Shown here piece after piece: positions 35,605 through 44,836 of a stretch of DNA of 64,000 bases. The DNA is from Arcobacter ellisii (lineage in GTDB: Bacteria > Campylobacterota > Campylobacteria > Campylobacterales > Arcobacteraceae): the NCBI RefSeq assembly GCF_003544915.1, contig NZ_CP032097.1:2232001-2296000 (forward strand), read 5' to 3'. The notes beneath the pieces are model-generated. The model was given only the letters and a program-made list of their open reading frames with translations. It was not told where the DNA came from and searched no databases. Numbering within the stretch: position 1 is the first letter of the stretch; each line of letters starts with the position of its first letter. The position numbers and the translations under genes are program-made.

Positions 35605-36870
35605 ATGGAATACTTAAAAATTATTGGAGGTAAAGATATTTCAGGTAGTGTTGAAATATCTGGAGCAAAAAATGCAGCTTTACCTTTAATTGCTTGTACT
35701 ATCTTAGGAAAAAATGAAATAACTATTGGAAATCTACCAAATGTTGTAGATATTAACACTTTTTTAAAACTTATAAAAAACCTTGGTGGAGATTTTGTAA
35801 AAGATAAAAATTCTGTAAAAATAAGTACTTCAACAATCAACAACACTAAAGCTACTTATGATATTGTAAAAACTATGAGAGCTTCTATTTTAGTTTTAGG
35901 ACCAATTTTAGCTAGATTTGGTCATTGTGAAGTTTCACTTCCAGGTGGTTGTGCAATTGGTCAAAGACCTGTTGATTTACACTTAAAAGCTTTAGAGCAA
36001 ATGGGTGCAAAAATAGAGATTTTACATGGATATATTCGTGCTACGGCACCTGAGGGTTTAAAAGGTGCAAAAATTGTATTTGATAAAGTAACAGTTGGTG
36101 GAACTGAAAATACAGTTATGGCAGCAGCTTTAGCTTATGGAACAACAACTATAATAAATGCAGCAAAAGAGCCTGAAATCGTACAACTTTGTGAAGTTCT
36201 TGCAAATAGTGGCGTTAAAATAGAAGGTATTGGAACTTCAAAAATTATAATTGAAGGAACAGGTCAAAAACTTCTTGATATTAAACCATTTGATGTAATT
36301 CCAGATAGAATCGAAGCTGGAACTTATATGTGTGCAGCAGCTATTATGAATCAAAAACTAAAAATAGATAAAGTTATTCCTCTACATTTAGAAGCAGTTA
36401 TTTCAAAACTTGAAGAGATGAATTTTGAAGTATTACAAGATGAAAATAGTGTTACTATTATGCCCACAACTGAAATAAAACCAGTAAATATAATCACAAC
36501 TGAATATCCAGGTTTCCCAACAGATATGCAAGCCCAATTTATGGCACTTGCAACTCAAGCAAATGGAACAAGTACAATAGATGAAAGATTATTTGAAAAT
36601 AGATTTATGCACGTTAGTGAACTATTAAGACTTGGTGCTGATATTCACTTAAATGGAAACATTGCGACAATCAATGGAAAAAGAGGAACATTAAATGGAA
36701 CTGATGTTATGGCAACTGACTTAAGAGCCTCTTCAGCCCTTGTTTTAGCCGCTTTAGTTGCAAGTGGTGAAACAAATATCCATAGAATTTATCACTTAGA
36801 TAGAGGTTATGAAAATCTTGAAGGAAAACTATCTCTTATTGGTGCAGATGTAAAAAGGTTTGCAGAATAA
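35605..36870 (+). CDS. murA: UDP-N-acetylglucosamine 1-carboxyvinyltransferase
   Basis: 421 residues, normal length. It adds enolpyruvate from PEP to UDP-GlcNAc, the first committed step of peptidoglycan synthesis. Seen: [25 protein letters not shown] (starting at residue 6) with the catalytic Lys in [20 protein letters not shown] near 113-126 in which the fosfomycin-reactive Cys115 is present, [13 protein letters not shown] near 231, and the [12 protein letters not shown] ending. GGGGAA lies before the ATG. A strong terminator follows at 36879-36917. Confidence 0.96.
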   Translation: MEYLKIIGGKDISGSVEISGAKNAALPLIACTILGKNEITIGNLPNVVDINTFLKLIKNLGGDFVKDKNSVKISTSTINNTKATYDIVKTMRASILVLGPILARFGHCEVSLPGGCAIGQRPVDLHLKALEQMGAKIEILHGYIRATAPEGLKGAKIVFDKVTVGGTENTVMAAALAYGTTTIINAAKEPEIVQLCEVLANSGVKIEGIGTSKIIIEGTGQKLLDIKPFDVIPDRIEAGTYMCAAAIMNQKLKIDKVIPLHLEAVISKLEEMNFEVLQDENSVTIMPTTEIKPVNIITTEYPGFPTDMQAQFMALATQANGTSTIDERLFENRFMHVSELLRLGADIHLNGNIATINGKRGTLNGTDVMATDLRASSALVLAALVASGETNIHRIYHLDRGYENLEGKLSLIGADVKRFAE

Positions 36871-36878
36871 CCCATCTT

Positions 36879-36917
36879 AAAAAATGATAAGTAAAAATCA
36901 TTTACTTATCATTTTTT
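36879..36917 (+). terminator. Rho-independent terminator after murA
   Basis: A 17-bp perfect stem, starting AAAAAATGATAAGTAAA, closes around AATCA and runs into a T-run at 36912-36919. It sits 9 bp after the murA stop. Confidence 0.85.
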
Positions 36918-36968
36918 TTAAGTATAAATTTACTAAAATCCGAACAACAACGAAAAAAGGTACTATTA

Positions 36969-38063
36969 ATGAAACTAGAAATCTCTTTATTTAAGTTTGA
37001 TAAAAACTCAGATTATCTACCATATTACACTAAACATTTTTTAAAAATTGAAAATGAAAAAAATTTATTAGATATTTTAAACACTTTAAATAAAAGTGAA
37101 AAATTAGGATTTGAAAACTCTTTAGATTTTGATTTAGTTGTAAATAATATCTATGTAAAAGCTTCATTAACTTTAGAAGAGCTTGTTGAAAACTTTGGAA
37201 AAGAGTTAACTATCGAACCTATTTCTCAAAGAAGAGTTTACAATGATTTATTGATTGATGATAAAGATTTTATTGAAAAAATCGAAATTTTCAAAGATTT
37301 TATTGATGAAGAAGATAGAAAAAATTACTTTAATCTAAAACAATATTTTTATGCTTCAAATACTTTAAATTATAGAAGTGATTATATTGGAGATTCAATT
37401 TTGCTTTTAGCTTATGATTTAATTCAAAAAAATCCAAAAATAGAAAGTTATATATTATCACTATTAGATGATGTTGAAATTGGTGCTTCATTTCATACAA
37501 GTTTAAAAAATAGAATTTATAAATTTGAAGATATTATTGAAACAAAAATTCAAACTATTCAAAGTGAATTAGGTTATTTTGAAGAACTTGAAAAACAAAA
37601 TTTCAGAATAAATAAAACACTAATCATTGATTTTGGTGAATTTGAAGAAAATTTTGAAGTTTTACATGATTTTAAAGATTTTAATATTGCCTATTATCCA
37701 TCAAATAACTCTAAACAAACAATAGAATTATTAAATAAACTAAAAGCAAATATATTAAATCTTGATAGTATGAAATTAGATTTAGCAAAAAATAGTTTTA
37801 ATAAAAATCCAATAATTACATATCATGTTGCTTCTACAATTTTACTTGATGCATTTGATAATAACGCTGATTTTTTAGTAGTTGATACAAATGAAGATTT
37901 TTATATTTTTGATTACAATAGAAAACAGATTCAAAAGCTTTGTGGAAGAGAAATTTTACTTCCAATAATCCATAAAAATGAGTTACAAAAACTTATTTCA
38001 GGTGATTATAAAGAAGCAAAGAAGACATTAGAAAAACATCAAATTAACCCTGAAATTATATAA
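36969..38063 (+). CDS. DUF5644-type protein with HdrB-like C-terminal part
   Basis: 364 residues. Seen: an N-terminal ubiquitin-like/beta-grasp portion (LEISLFKFDKNSDYLPYYTKHFLKIE, residues 2-27), helical middle, then KTLIIDFGEFEENFEVLHDF and a second half with ITYHVASTILLDAFDNNADFLVVDTNEDF near 289-317 and REILLPIIHKNELQKLISG near 335. I recall this as a campylobacterotal family annotated as DUF5644 plus an HdrB-like C-terminal domain. The Cys-rich motif CCG of true HdrB is absent, so iron-sulfur chemistry is unlikely. An AAAAAGG site precedes the ATG. Confidence 0.65.
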   Translation: MKLEISLFKFDKNSDYLPYYTKHFLKIENEKNLLDILNTLNKSEKLGFENSLDFDLVVNNIYVKASLTLEELVENFGKELTIEPISQRRVYNDLLIDDKDFIEKIEIFKDFIDEEDRKNYFNLKQYFYASNTLNYRSDYIGDSILLLAYDLIQKNPKIESYILSLLDDVEIGASFHTSLKNRIYKFEDIIETKIQTIQSELGYFEELEKQNFRINKTLIIDFGEFEENFEVLHDFKDFNIAYYPSNNSKQTIELLNKLKANILNLDSMKLDLAKNSFNKNPIITYHVASTILLDAFDNNADFLVVDTNEDFYIFDYNRKQIQKLCGREILLPIIHKNELQKLISGDYKEAKKTLEKHQINPEII

Positions 38064-38072
38064 GGCTAAATT

Positions 38073-38696
38073 TTGAGATTAGATATAGAGTTCATAATTT
38101 ACGCAAGCTTATTAATTGTTTGCTTATTACCTCTTTATATCTATAGAAAAAAGATTTTTTCTTCTTCAAAACCTCAAAAGGGGGATTTTGATGCTTTTTT
38201 AAAAGATTTAAAAATCCATATGAAAACTAATCATCCTAAAATAGATATTGATTATTCAATTATTGAAAAAACAAAAAATGAATCAAATTTAACATTTAGA
38301 GAAACTTTTATAATTGAAAAAGTTGTTGAACAATTTTTTAACTTTGAATATAATAAGAAAACTCAACCTTCAGTTCCAAGAGATAAACTTTGGGTAAATT
38401 ATGATGAAAAATCAATTCCTAGTGCAAAATTACCAAGTGATTGGCAACAAAGAAAAGAGTTAGCTTCTAGAAGAGATAACAAATGTTGTAATAGATGTGG
38501 TTGTAATCTTCCTTCATTAAATGAAACTTACACAACTTTTGTTAAAGATATAAAAGATGGTGGAAGTTATACATTAGAAAATATAATTATCTTATGTATA
38601 GATTGTAATAAAGTTTTAAATTCTACAAATCCAAAAAACACTATGGATTCACTTATTTTAAATGATAAACTCCTACATTTAATAAAAACAAAATAA
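38073..38696 (+). CDS. Membrane-anchored protein with degenerate HNH-like zinc domain
   Basis: 207 residues, starting at TTG (38073) with AAGG 7 nt upstream. Seen: one N-terminal membrane segment (about residues 6-22, IIYASLLIVCLLPLYIY), a polar linker, then a C-terminal domain with C139-x2-C142 and C175-x2-C178 separated by TYTTFVKDIKDGG...LEN. The spacing and the DGG and LEN pieces match HNH nucleases, but the usual VDHI position reads VKDI, so the catalytic His appears to be lost. Possibly a structural zinc protein. The gene follows the DUF5644-like gene by 9 bp and is probably co-transcribed. Confidence 0.6.
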   Translation: MRLDIEFIIYASLLIVCLLPLYIYRKKIFSSSKPQKGDFDAFLKDLKIHMKTNHPKIDIDYSIIEKTKNESNLTFRETFIIEKVVEQFFNFEYNKKTQPSVPRDKLWVNYDEKSIPSAKLPSDWQQRKELASRRDNKCCNRCGCNLPSLNETYTTFVKDIKDGGSYTLENIIILCIDCNKVLNSTNPKNTMDSLILNDKLLHLIKTK

Positions 38697-38705
38697 AAAG
38701 CTAAA

Positions 38706-40412
38706 CTATTGTCCTAAAATCTCTTTTACTCTTTTTTCATGTTCGTTTTTATCAACTACAATTTTATTTTCACCACTTAAATCTTTTAACTGTTCATTTA
38801 ACTCTTCAATCTTTTTTTCTCTTTTTTGTATTTCAAGTTTTTTCTTAATAGCATCTTCTTTTAATCTAATTAAAGAATCTTCTAAATATCTATCTTCAAT
38901 AGCTTTTAATTGAGCTAACTGATTTCTAACAAAAGTAATATCTTTTGATTTTGGAATCATATAAGGAGTAACAATTACCACTAAATTATTTTTTTTAGTT
39001 GTGGATAAATCATTTGTAAATAAATTTCCAAAAATAGGAATTTCACCAAGAACTGGAACTTTTTGGATTTTTGATTCATTTTTATTTTCTATTAATCCTC
39101 CAATAATCACACTCTCACCATTATTTAAAATAGCAGTTGTTTTAATCTCTTTTTTTAAAGTATCAGGATTTCCACTACTTGTTTGTGTAGTTTTTACGCC
39201 TTCTAATAAAGTGTTAATTTCTAAAGTAACTTTTGATTCACTTGATATTCTTGGTTTTACTTTTAGTGTTAACCCAACATCTTCCCTTTGATAGTTTGTT
39301 CTTTGAGTTCCACCATCAGTTACAGAACTTGAAGTTTGCACAGAAATTTTTTCTCCAACATATATAGAACTCTCTTTGTTATTAACAGCTAAAATTGAAG
39401 GTTCTGAAACAATATCTAAAGCTCCATTTTGTTTCAAAAGATTAAGTGAAGCTCCAAGAGCAAGTCCTGATTTTATATCAGGAATATTCAAATCAATAAC
39501 ATTTAATACATCATTAATTGATGTTGAACCACCATTTAGATTTGAAGAAAAAGTTGCAAGTCCATTACTTCCAGCACTTCCTCCAAAAATTCCATATTGA
39601 ACTCCTATGTTATTTACTAATTCATCATTAACTTCAATAATTCTTGCTTGTACATAAACTTGTGTTTTTTCTTTATCTAATTCATCTATTAATTTATTTA
39701 TATATTCAAGTTCATCAGCAGGTCCCATAACAATAATTGCATTTGTCTCTTCATCAAAAGAGAGTAAAGGTTTTTTATTTTGTTCAGTATATGTTTTTTT
39801 ACCAATAACTGAATCAAGAATTTTTATCACATTTGTTGCTTCTATATTTTTTAAAGAAAATATTTTTATCTCTGTTTTTATTAAAGAGGTGTCATTATCA
39901 ACATTTTTTATATAATTTGCTAAATAACTAATATTCTCTTTTTCTCCAATAATTACTAAAGTATTATTCTCTTTATTTTCTACAATTGAAATTTTTTCAT
40001 TTTCTAGTTTGTCGTTAAATTTTGATTTTGCAATTGCTTCTAAATTTTTTTTTGCTTCATTTACATCAATATTTTTAAGTTCAACTATAACACTATCTTT
40101 TGTTATAAAGTTATCTAACTTAACAACTCTTAAAATTCCACTATCTTGAACTAAAGAGAAACCTTTATCTTCAAGAACAAATTCTAAAATTTTGATTAAT
40201 TCCTCTTCATTTAAAGGTTTATTTGAAATAAAATCAACATTTCCTTCTATCTCTTCATTGATTAAAATATTTTTATTTATGATTTTTGAAGTTATTTTTA
40301 TCAACTCCATTATCTGTAAATCTTTAAAATTTATATTGATTTTTTCACTACTTAAAACATTTAATTCTAAAACAAAAAGCCATAAAAACAAAAGATTACA
40401 GACAAATTTCAT
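38706..40412 (-). CDS. Secretin of a type II secretion/type IV pilus-like system (GspD/PilQ family)
   Basis: 568 residues. Seen: a signal peptide (about 1-21), two short KININ/secretin N domains (INFKDLQIMELIKITSKII near 26-44), repeats TKIKI/FSLKNIEATNVIKIL near 182-199, the YVQARIIEVNDELVNNIGVQYG start of the secretin core near 255, NGALDIVSEPSILAVNNKESSI near 331, and VPVLGEIPIFGNLFTNDLSTTKKNNLVVIVTPYMI near 470-504. A Lys/Glu-rich coiled coil (about 505-568) ends the chain. It would form the outer membrane gate. Other Gsp genes are not adjacent, so the system is not identified. The signal peptide has no clear lipobox. Confidence 0.85.
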   Translation of the reverse strand: MKFVCNLLFLWLFVLELNVLSSEKININFKDLQIMELIKITSKIINKNILINEEIEGNVDFISNKPLNEEELIKILEFVLEDKGFSLVQDSGILRVVKLDNFITKDSVIVELKNIDVNEAKKNLEAIAKSKFNDKLENEKISIVENKENNTLVIIGEKENISYLANYIKNVDNDTSLIKTEIKIFSLKNIEATNVIKILDSVIGKKTYTEQNKKPLLSFDEETNAIIVMGPADELEYINKLIDELDKEKTQVYVQARIIEVNDELVNNIGVQYGIFGGSAGSNGLATFSSNLNGGSTSINDVLNVIDLNIPDIKSGLALGASLNLLKQNGALDIVSEPSILAVNNKESSIYVGEKISVQTSSSVTDGGTQRTNYQREDVGLTLKVKPRISSESKVTLEINTLLEGVKTTQTSSGNPDTLKKEIKTTAILNNGESVIIGGLIENKNESKIQKVPVLGEIPIFGNLFTNDLSTTKKNNLVVIVTPYMIPKSKDITFVRNQLAQLKAIEDRYLEDSLIRLKEDAIKKKLEIQKREKKIEELNEQLKDLSGENKIVVDKNEHEKRVKEILGQ

Positions 40413-40455
40413 AACTCAACTCCATTTATATTTTAAATATAAATAATAAATTGAA

Positions 40456-41028
40456 TTATTTTATAATAATATTTCTTGAAAGTAAAGGTAAAAGTAAATC
40501 AAATTGTTCGCTTGTAAGTTCTATTTGTAAACTCACATTTGTAGAAAAATCTTTCGATTTTATATTAATATCTTCTTGATTTAAAAGATATTCAAGAAGT
40601 GAAAGTTTATTATACTCACACTCTAATGTTTTATTTATTAGTTTTTTATACTCTTTAAAAGTTGCTATTTTAATAACTTCATTTACACTATCACCATATG
40701 CTCTAACTAATCCTCCAGTTCCAAGTTTTACTCCACCAAAATATCGTACAATAATAACTGCACAATTAATAATTTCAGCCCCAGCTAAAACAGCAAGTGC
40801 TGGTTTTCCACTTGTTCCTTTTGGTTCTCCATCATCACTACTATTTTCAACTATTTGTTCAAACTCATTAAAATATCTATAAGCATAAACAAAATGAACT
40901 GCTTTTGGATGTTCTTTTCTTAATCTAGCCATTACTTCATCAAATTTTTCATAAGGCATTAAAAAAGCCATAAATTTTGACTTTTTTTCTTCAATTGAAC
41001 AACTAAACTCTTTTTGAACAAACTTCAA
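40456..41028 (-). CDS. YigZ/IMPACT family protein
   Basis: 190 residues from a TTG codon at 41028, with GGTGG about 9 nt upstream on the minus strand. Seen: FVQKEFSCSIEEKKSKFMAFL, then ENSSDDGEPKGTSGKPALAVLAGAEIINCAVIIVRYFGGVKLGTGGLVRAYGDS (pieces near residues 61-114), the conserved core of the UPF0029/IMPACT N-terminal domain. The second DUF1949-like domain follows. Role unknown; the eukaryotic relative binds Gcn1. Only 14 bp separate its start from tlyA, with which it is divergent. Confidence 0.88.
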   Translation of the reverse strand: MKFVQKEFSCSIEEKKSKFMAFLMPYEKFDEVMARLRKEHPKAVHFVYAYRYFNEFEQIVENSSDDGEPKGTSGKPALAVLAGAEIINCAVIIVRYFGGVKLGTGGLVRAYGDSVNEVIKIATFKEYKKLINKTLECEYNKLSLLEYLLNQEDINIKSKDFSTNVSLQIELTSEQFDLLLPLLSRNIIIK

Positions 41029-41029
41029 C

Positions 41030-41035
41030 TATAAT
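41030..41035 (+). promoter_or_regulatory. TATAAT -10 box immediately before tlyA
   Basis: TATAAT ends 7 nt before the tlyA ATG, so transcription would begin at or next to the first base of the start codon, implying a leaderless mRNA. It lies inside the leader of the divergent IMPACT gene. No consensus -35 at the right distance. Confidence 0.45.
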
Positions 41036-41042
41036 TCCACCC

Positions 41043-41753
41043 ATGAGATTAGATTTATATTTAACTACAACTTTTAATGTCCAAAGCCGAAATAAAGCGA
41101 GCGAACTAATAAAATCCAATAAAGTTAAATGCGATGGTGTGATTATAACAAAACCATCTTTTAATGTTGAGGAAAATCATAAAATTGAACTTTTAGAAGA
41201 AGATTTTTACGTATCAAGAGCTGCTTATAAACTAAAATATTTTTTAGAAGAATTAAAAAATTTTGATTTAAAAAATAAAAATGCTTTAGATATTGGAAGT
41301 AGTACAGGTGGATTTACACAAATTTTACTAGAAAATAAAGTTTCAAAAGTTACTTGTGTGGATGTTGGAAGTAATCAACTACATGAAAAAATAAAAAATG
41401 ATAAAAAAATATCATTTTTTGAAAACACCGATATAAGAAATTTTCAAAGTAATGAAATATTTGATGTTATTACTTGTGATGTTTCATTTATCTCTATTTT
41501 AAATATTATTGAAGATATAAATAGATTAGCTTCAAAAGATATTATTATTCTTTTCAAACCTCAATTTGAAGTTGGAACAAAAGTTAAAAGGGATAAAAAA
41601 GGTGTTGTAAAAGATAAAAATGCTATAAAAAAAGCAAGAGAAACTTTTTTAGAAAAAACAGAAACTTTAAAGTGGAAACAAATATATACAAGTTTTAGTA
41701 AATTACAAGGAAAAGATGGAAATGAAGAAGAACTCTTCTACTTTAGTAAATAA
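41043..41753 (+). CDS. tlyA: TlyA-family rRNA 2'-O-methyltransferase
   Basis: 236 residues. Seen: an N-terminal S4 domain (LDLYLTTTFNVQSRNKASELIKSNKVKCDGV), then an FtsJ-like Rossmann methyltransferase with ALDIGSSTGGFTQILLEN at about 81-98, VDVGSNQLHEKI near 108, DVITCDVSFISI near 142-153 and LFKPQFEVG near 175-183 (K-D-K-E-type catalytic residues). Family knowledge: TlyA methylates 16S C1409 and/or 23S C1920; the shorter campylobacterotal form lacks a longer N-terminal part and acts on 23S. It overlaps ribF by 32 bp and is probably one transcript with it. Confidence 0.9.
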   Translation: MRLDLYLTTTFNVQSRNKASELIKSNKVKCDGVIITKPSFNVEENHKIELLEEDFYVSRAAYKLKYFLEELKNFDLKNKNALDIGSSTGGFTQILLENKVSKVTCVDVGSNQLHEKIKNDKKISFFENTDIRNFQSNEIFDVITCDVSFISILNIIEDINRLASKDIIILFKPQFEVGTKVKRDKKGVVKDKNAIKKARETFLEKTETLKWKQIYTSFSKLQGKDGNEEELFYFSK

Positions 41754-42567
41754 AAATACAATCACATCTATTGCTATTGGAGGATTTGATGGTATGCATG
41801 TTGCCCATCAAGAACTTTTTAAAAACCTAGATGAAAATGGTGCTATTGTATCAATCGAATCAGGATTTGCAAATCTTACTCCAAAAGTTTATAGACAAGA
41901 GTATAGTAGTTATCCAATCTATTATTATGTACTTGATAATATAAAACATCTTGAAGGTGACCAATTTATAAAACTATTAAATGAAGAGTTCCCAAATTTA
42001 AAAAAAATAGTTGTTGGTTATGATTTTTGTTTTGGTAAAAATAGAAGATATTGTATTGAAAAATTAAAAGAACTTTTTCATGGAAATGTAAAAATTATTG
42101 ATGAAATAAAAATAGATGATATTGCTGTTCACTCAAGAGTTATTAGAGAATATTTAAAAGATGGTGAAATTGAAATTGCAAATAAACTTTTAGGCAAAGA
42201 GTATAAAATTTATGGGCATCAAATCAAAGGGCAAGGACTTGGCACTAAAAGTTTTGTTCCAACAATAAATCTAAAAGTGGAACAATTTTTACTTCCAAAA
42301 GAGGGAGTTTATATTACTAAAACTATTTTAAATGAAATAGAATATAACTCAGTTACTTTTTTAGGTCATAGAGTTACAACAGATGGAAGTTATGCCGTTG
42401 AAACACATATTTTAGATGAAAATATAATAAATGACACATATACAATTCAGATAAAATTTATAAAAAAAATCAGAGATAATCTAAAATTTGATAGTTTTGA
42501 TGAGTTAAAAAATCAAATAGATAAAGATATAGAAACAACAAAAAATTACTTTATTAATGTTTATTAA
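41722..42567 (+). CDS. ribF: Bifunctional riboflavin kinase/FAD synthetase
   Basis: 281 residues from the ATG at 41722; AAGGAA lies 9 nt upstream, while the ATG at 41716 is only 3 nt from it. Seen: the N-terminal nucleotidyltransferase start IAIGGFDGMHVAHQELF with the HxxH, VVGYDFCFGKNRRYC near 96-110, VHSRVIREYLKDGEIEIANKLLG near 125-147, and the C-terminal flavokinase with GQGLGTKSFVPTINLK and EGVYITKT. It makes FMN and FAD from riboflavin. The fusion is somewhat shorter than the 300-310 residues usual elsewhere. Confidence 0.9.
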   Translation: MKKNSSTLVNKNTITSIAIGGFDGMHVAHQELFKNLDENGAIVSIESGFANLTPKVYRQEYSSYPIYYYVLDNIKHLEGDQFIKLLNEEFPNLKKIVVGYDFCFGKNRRYCIEKLKELFHGNVKIIDEIKIDDIAVHSRVIREYLKDGEIEIANKLLGKEYKIYGHQIKGQGLGTKSFVPTINLKVEQFLLPKEGVYITKTILNEIEYNSVTFLGHRVTTDGSYAVETHILDENIINDTYTIQIKFIKKIRDNLKFDSFDELKNQIDKDIETTKNYFINVY

Positions 42568-42591
42568 TATGCATTTAGATAAAATATTAGA

Positions 42592-43302
42592 ATGATAGAT
42601 AAAGTATTTAATAAATCAATTACCAAACAGTTTGAATTTGATGAAGAAGTAGCATCAGTATTTGACGATATGTTAAATAGGTCAGTTCCTTTTTACAAAG
42701 AGATGCAAAGATTATCAATAAATTTTGCTTGCAATTTTTTAAATGAAAATGATAAAGTTTATGATTTAGGTTGTTCAACTGCTTCAACTTTAATAGAATT
42801 AAGCAAACACTGTATTCATAACTTACAACTAATTGGTATAGATAATTCAGAAGCTATGTTAAATCGAGCAAGTAAAAAAGCTAAAGCATTTGGAGTTGAT
42901 ATAAACCTTATAAATGCTGATTTACATGATGTTTCTTATGATGATGCAAAACTAATTCTTTCAAACTACACTTTACAATTTATCAGACCTTTACAAAGAG
43001 AAAAATTAGTAAAAAAAATATATGATTCTTTACAAGAAAAAGGTATTTTTATCTTTAGTGAAAAAGTAATCTCTTCAAATTCTACTTTAAATAAACAATC
43101 TATTGATGAATATTATGAGTTTAAAAAAACTCAAGGATATAGTGAATTTGAAATATCTCAAAAAAGAGAAGCTTTAGAAAATGTATTGATTCCATATACA
43201 GAAGAAGAAAATAAAAAAATGATTTTAGATGCTGGATTTAGTCATTGTGAAACAATTTTCAAATGGGTAAATTTTGCAACATTTATAGCAATAAAAAAAT
43301 AG
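42592..43302 (+). CDS. cmoA: Carboxy-S-adenosyl-L-methionine synthase
   Basis: 236 residues. It makes carboxy-SAM from SAM and prephenate, used by CmoB to form cmo5U34 in tRNAs. Seen: [30 protein letters not shown] (about residues 15-44), the SAM-binding [12 protein letters not shown] near 59-70, [13 protein letters not shown] near 82-94, [15 protein letters not shown] near 123-137 and the ending [13 protein letters not shown], all typical of CmoA. No cmoB is in the window. The upstream leader has no obvious strong Shine-Dalgarno. Confidence 0.9.
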   Translation: MIDKVFNKSITKQFEFDEEVASVFDDMLNRSVPFYKEMQRLSINFACNFLNENDKVYDLGCSTASTLIELSKHCIHNLQLIGIDNSEAMLNRASKKAKAFGVDINLINADLHDVSYDDAKLILSNYTLQFIRPLQREKLVKKIYDSLQEKGIFIFSEKVISSNSTLNKQSIDEYYEFKKTQGYSEFEISQKREALENVLIPYTEEENKKMILDAGFSHCETIFKWVNFATFIAIKK

Positions 43303-43319
43303 ATAAAAGGATTTTTAAT

Positions 43320-43826
43320 ATGTTAAAAGTTGGAGATATAGCACCTAGTTTTTGCGCACCAAATCAAGATGACGTAGAAATTTGTTCAAGAGATTTAGCA
43401 GGAAAATGGATAGTTCTATACTTTTATCCAAAAGATTTAACTCCAGGTTGTACAACACAAGCTTGTGATTTTACAGATAAACACTCATTTTTTGATGATT
43501 TAGATGCAGTAATTTTAGGTGTTAGTGCTGATGATACTGAAAAACACAGAAAATTTATTGATAAATATGATTTAACAATAACTCTTTTATCTGATACAAA
43601 TAAAAAAATGTGTGAAGATTATGGAGTTTGGCAATTAAAACAATTTATGGGTAAAGAGTTTATGGGCGTAGTAAGAAGCACTTTTATCATAAATCCTGAA
43701 GGAAAAATTGCTGCAATTTGGGATAAAGTTAGCGTTAGAAAGAAAAAAAGTGTAAAAGGTGAAAAAATAGAGATTTTACATGTAGATGAAGTTAGAGAAA
43801 AACTTCAAGAATTACAATCAAATTAA
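43320..43826 (+). CDS. bcp: Thioredoxin-dependent peroxiredoxin of the Bcp/PrxQ type
   Basis: 168 residues from the ATG at 43320, with AAAAGG about 10 nt upstream; a longer frame from 43263 lies within cmoA and is rejected. Seen: LKVGDIAPSFCAPNQDD at the start, YFYPKDLTPGCTTQACDFTD near 38-57 with the peroxidatic Cys in TPGCT and the resolving Cys five residues on, ADDTEKHRKFIDKY near 76 and VVRSTFIINPEGKI near 120. It reduces hydroperoxides. The Cys arrangement is the classic PrxQ pair. Confidence 0.92.
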   Translation: MLKVGDIAPSFCAPNQDDVEICSRDLAGKWIVLYFYPKDLTPGCTTQACDFTDKHSFFDDLDAVILGVSADDTEKHRKFIDKYDLTITLLSDTNKKMCEDYGVWQLKQFMGKEFMGVVRSTFIINPEGKIAAIWDKVSVRKKKSVKGEKIEILHVDEVREKLQELQSN

Positions 43827-43837
43827 TAGGAATAAAA

Positions 43838-44836
43838 ATGGGAAAGATATTTAATAAAGTTTTATTATTAGGTGCTGTTTCTTTAATGTCAAATACTTTA
43901 TTGGCACAAGAAACTATTTGTTTCAAAAATGGTGTTGATAAACCTTCAATGATAGAAGAAGTTGCACTTGATGGAGATGTTTGTAAAGGAACTTTAACTG
44001 TTAATGATATGAAAAGTAATGGTTGGGATGTTTTAGATATAAAAATTTCAACTTCTCAAAATAAACTTAATTATTCATACTATTTTTATAAAGGGAATAC
44101 TCCTACTTCAAAAACTCTTTTAACAACTTCAGTTTCACAAGAACCAACAACAAATACAAGTGAATTTTCAGTAAAACCAATTGGTACAAAAATCACAAAT
44201 GTTGAAAATAACAAAAGTACAATAAATATTGGAAATTTAATAGTTGGTCAAACAGGAATTGTTGTTCATATTTATGATAATGATAAAAGACAAATCGTTT
44301 CAAATACAAAAGTTATTAGTACAAATGCAAACTCTTCTGTAATAGAATTCTTCCCATTTGATGACCTTTTACAAGAAGCACTTCCAACATCAAATAGACA
44401 AGTTTCAATAAACGATGTTGTTGTATTAAATTATATGTATAACTCTTCGCTTTTAATTGCTCCATCACTTGATTCTTTTCAGGCAGTAAGAAGTAATTTC
44501 AAATCAAATAACTTTATACACTCAGACATTTTTGCTGCAAAATTAAAAGTTACAAATACTCCATTCCCAACAAAAGAAGATATACAAAAGTTTGCAATTG
44601 AGCAAAATTTAGGAACAATTTTCTTTGTATTAAATAATAAAGTATATGTTGTTGATACAAAAACTTTTACTATTCTTGCAAAATATAATTTTGCATATGA
44701 AAATAAAGAGTATCAAATGCCATTTTACACAAGAGTTGAAGAAATTGAAGGTTCAATATTTGATTTCTCATTCTTCTCAAGTAATGAAGATTTAACTTAT
44801 GATGAATATTATGAAAAAGTTTTAGGATTAAAATAA
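43838..44836 (+). CDS. PgbA-like protein (plasminogen-binding N-terminal domain family), exported
   Basis: 332 residues. Seen: an N-terminal signal peptide (about 1-23) ending LLAQE, a repetitive beta-rich part with INIGNLIVGQTGIVVHIYDNDKRQIVS near 128-154, LQEALPTSNRQVSINDVVVLNYMYNSSLLIAP near 180-211 and a conserved ending NNFIHSDIFAAKLKVTNTPFPTKEDIQKFAIEQNLGTIFFVLNNKVYVVDTKTF (pieces between 223 and 280). This matches my memory of Helicobacter PgbA N-terminal domains. The next gene is glcD, as in H. pylori, which supports the assignment. Plasminogen binding itself is not shown here and may not be the ancestral function. Confidence 0.72.
   Translation: MGKIFNKVLLLGAVSLMSNTLLAQETICFKNGVDKPSMIEEVALDGDVCKGTLTVNDMKSNGWDVLDIKISTSQNKLNYSYYFYKGNTPTSKTLLTTSVSQEPTTNTSEFSVKPIGTKITNVENNKSTINIGNLIVGQTGIVVHIYDNDKRQIVSNTKVISTNANSSVIEFFPFDDLLQEALPTSNRQVSINDVVVLNYMYNSSLLIAPSLDSFQAVRSNFKSNNFIHSDIFAAKLKVTNTPFPTKEDIQKFAIEQNLGTIFFVLNNKVYVVDTKTFTILAKYNFAYENKEYQMPFYTRVEEIEGSIFDFSFFSSNEDLTYDEYYEKVLGLK

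Noticed and set aside
43263-43319. Longer start for the peroxiredoxin
   Set aside because: It would overlap cmoA by 40 bp; the ATG at 43320 has the ribosome binding site and matches family length.
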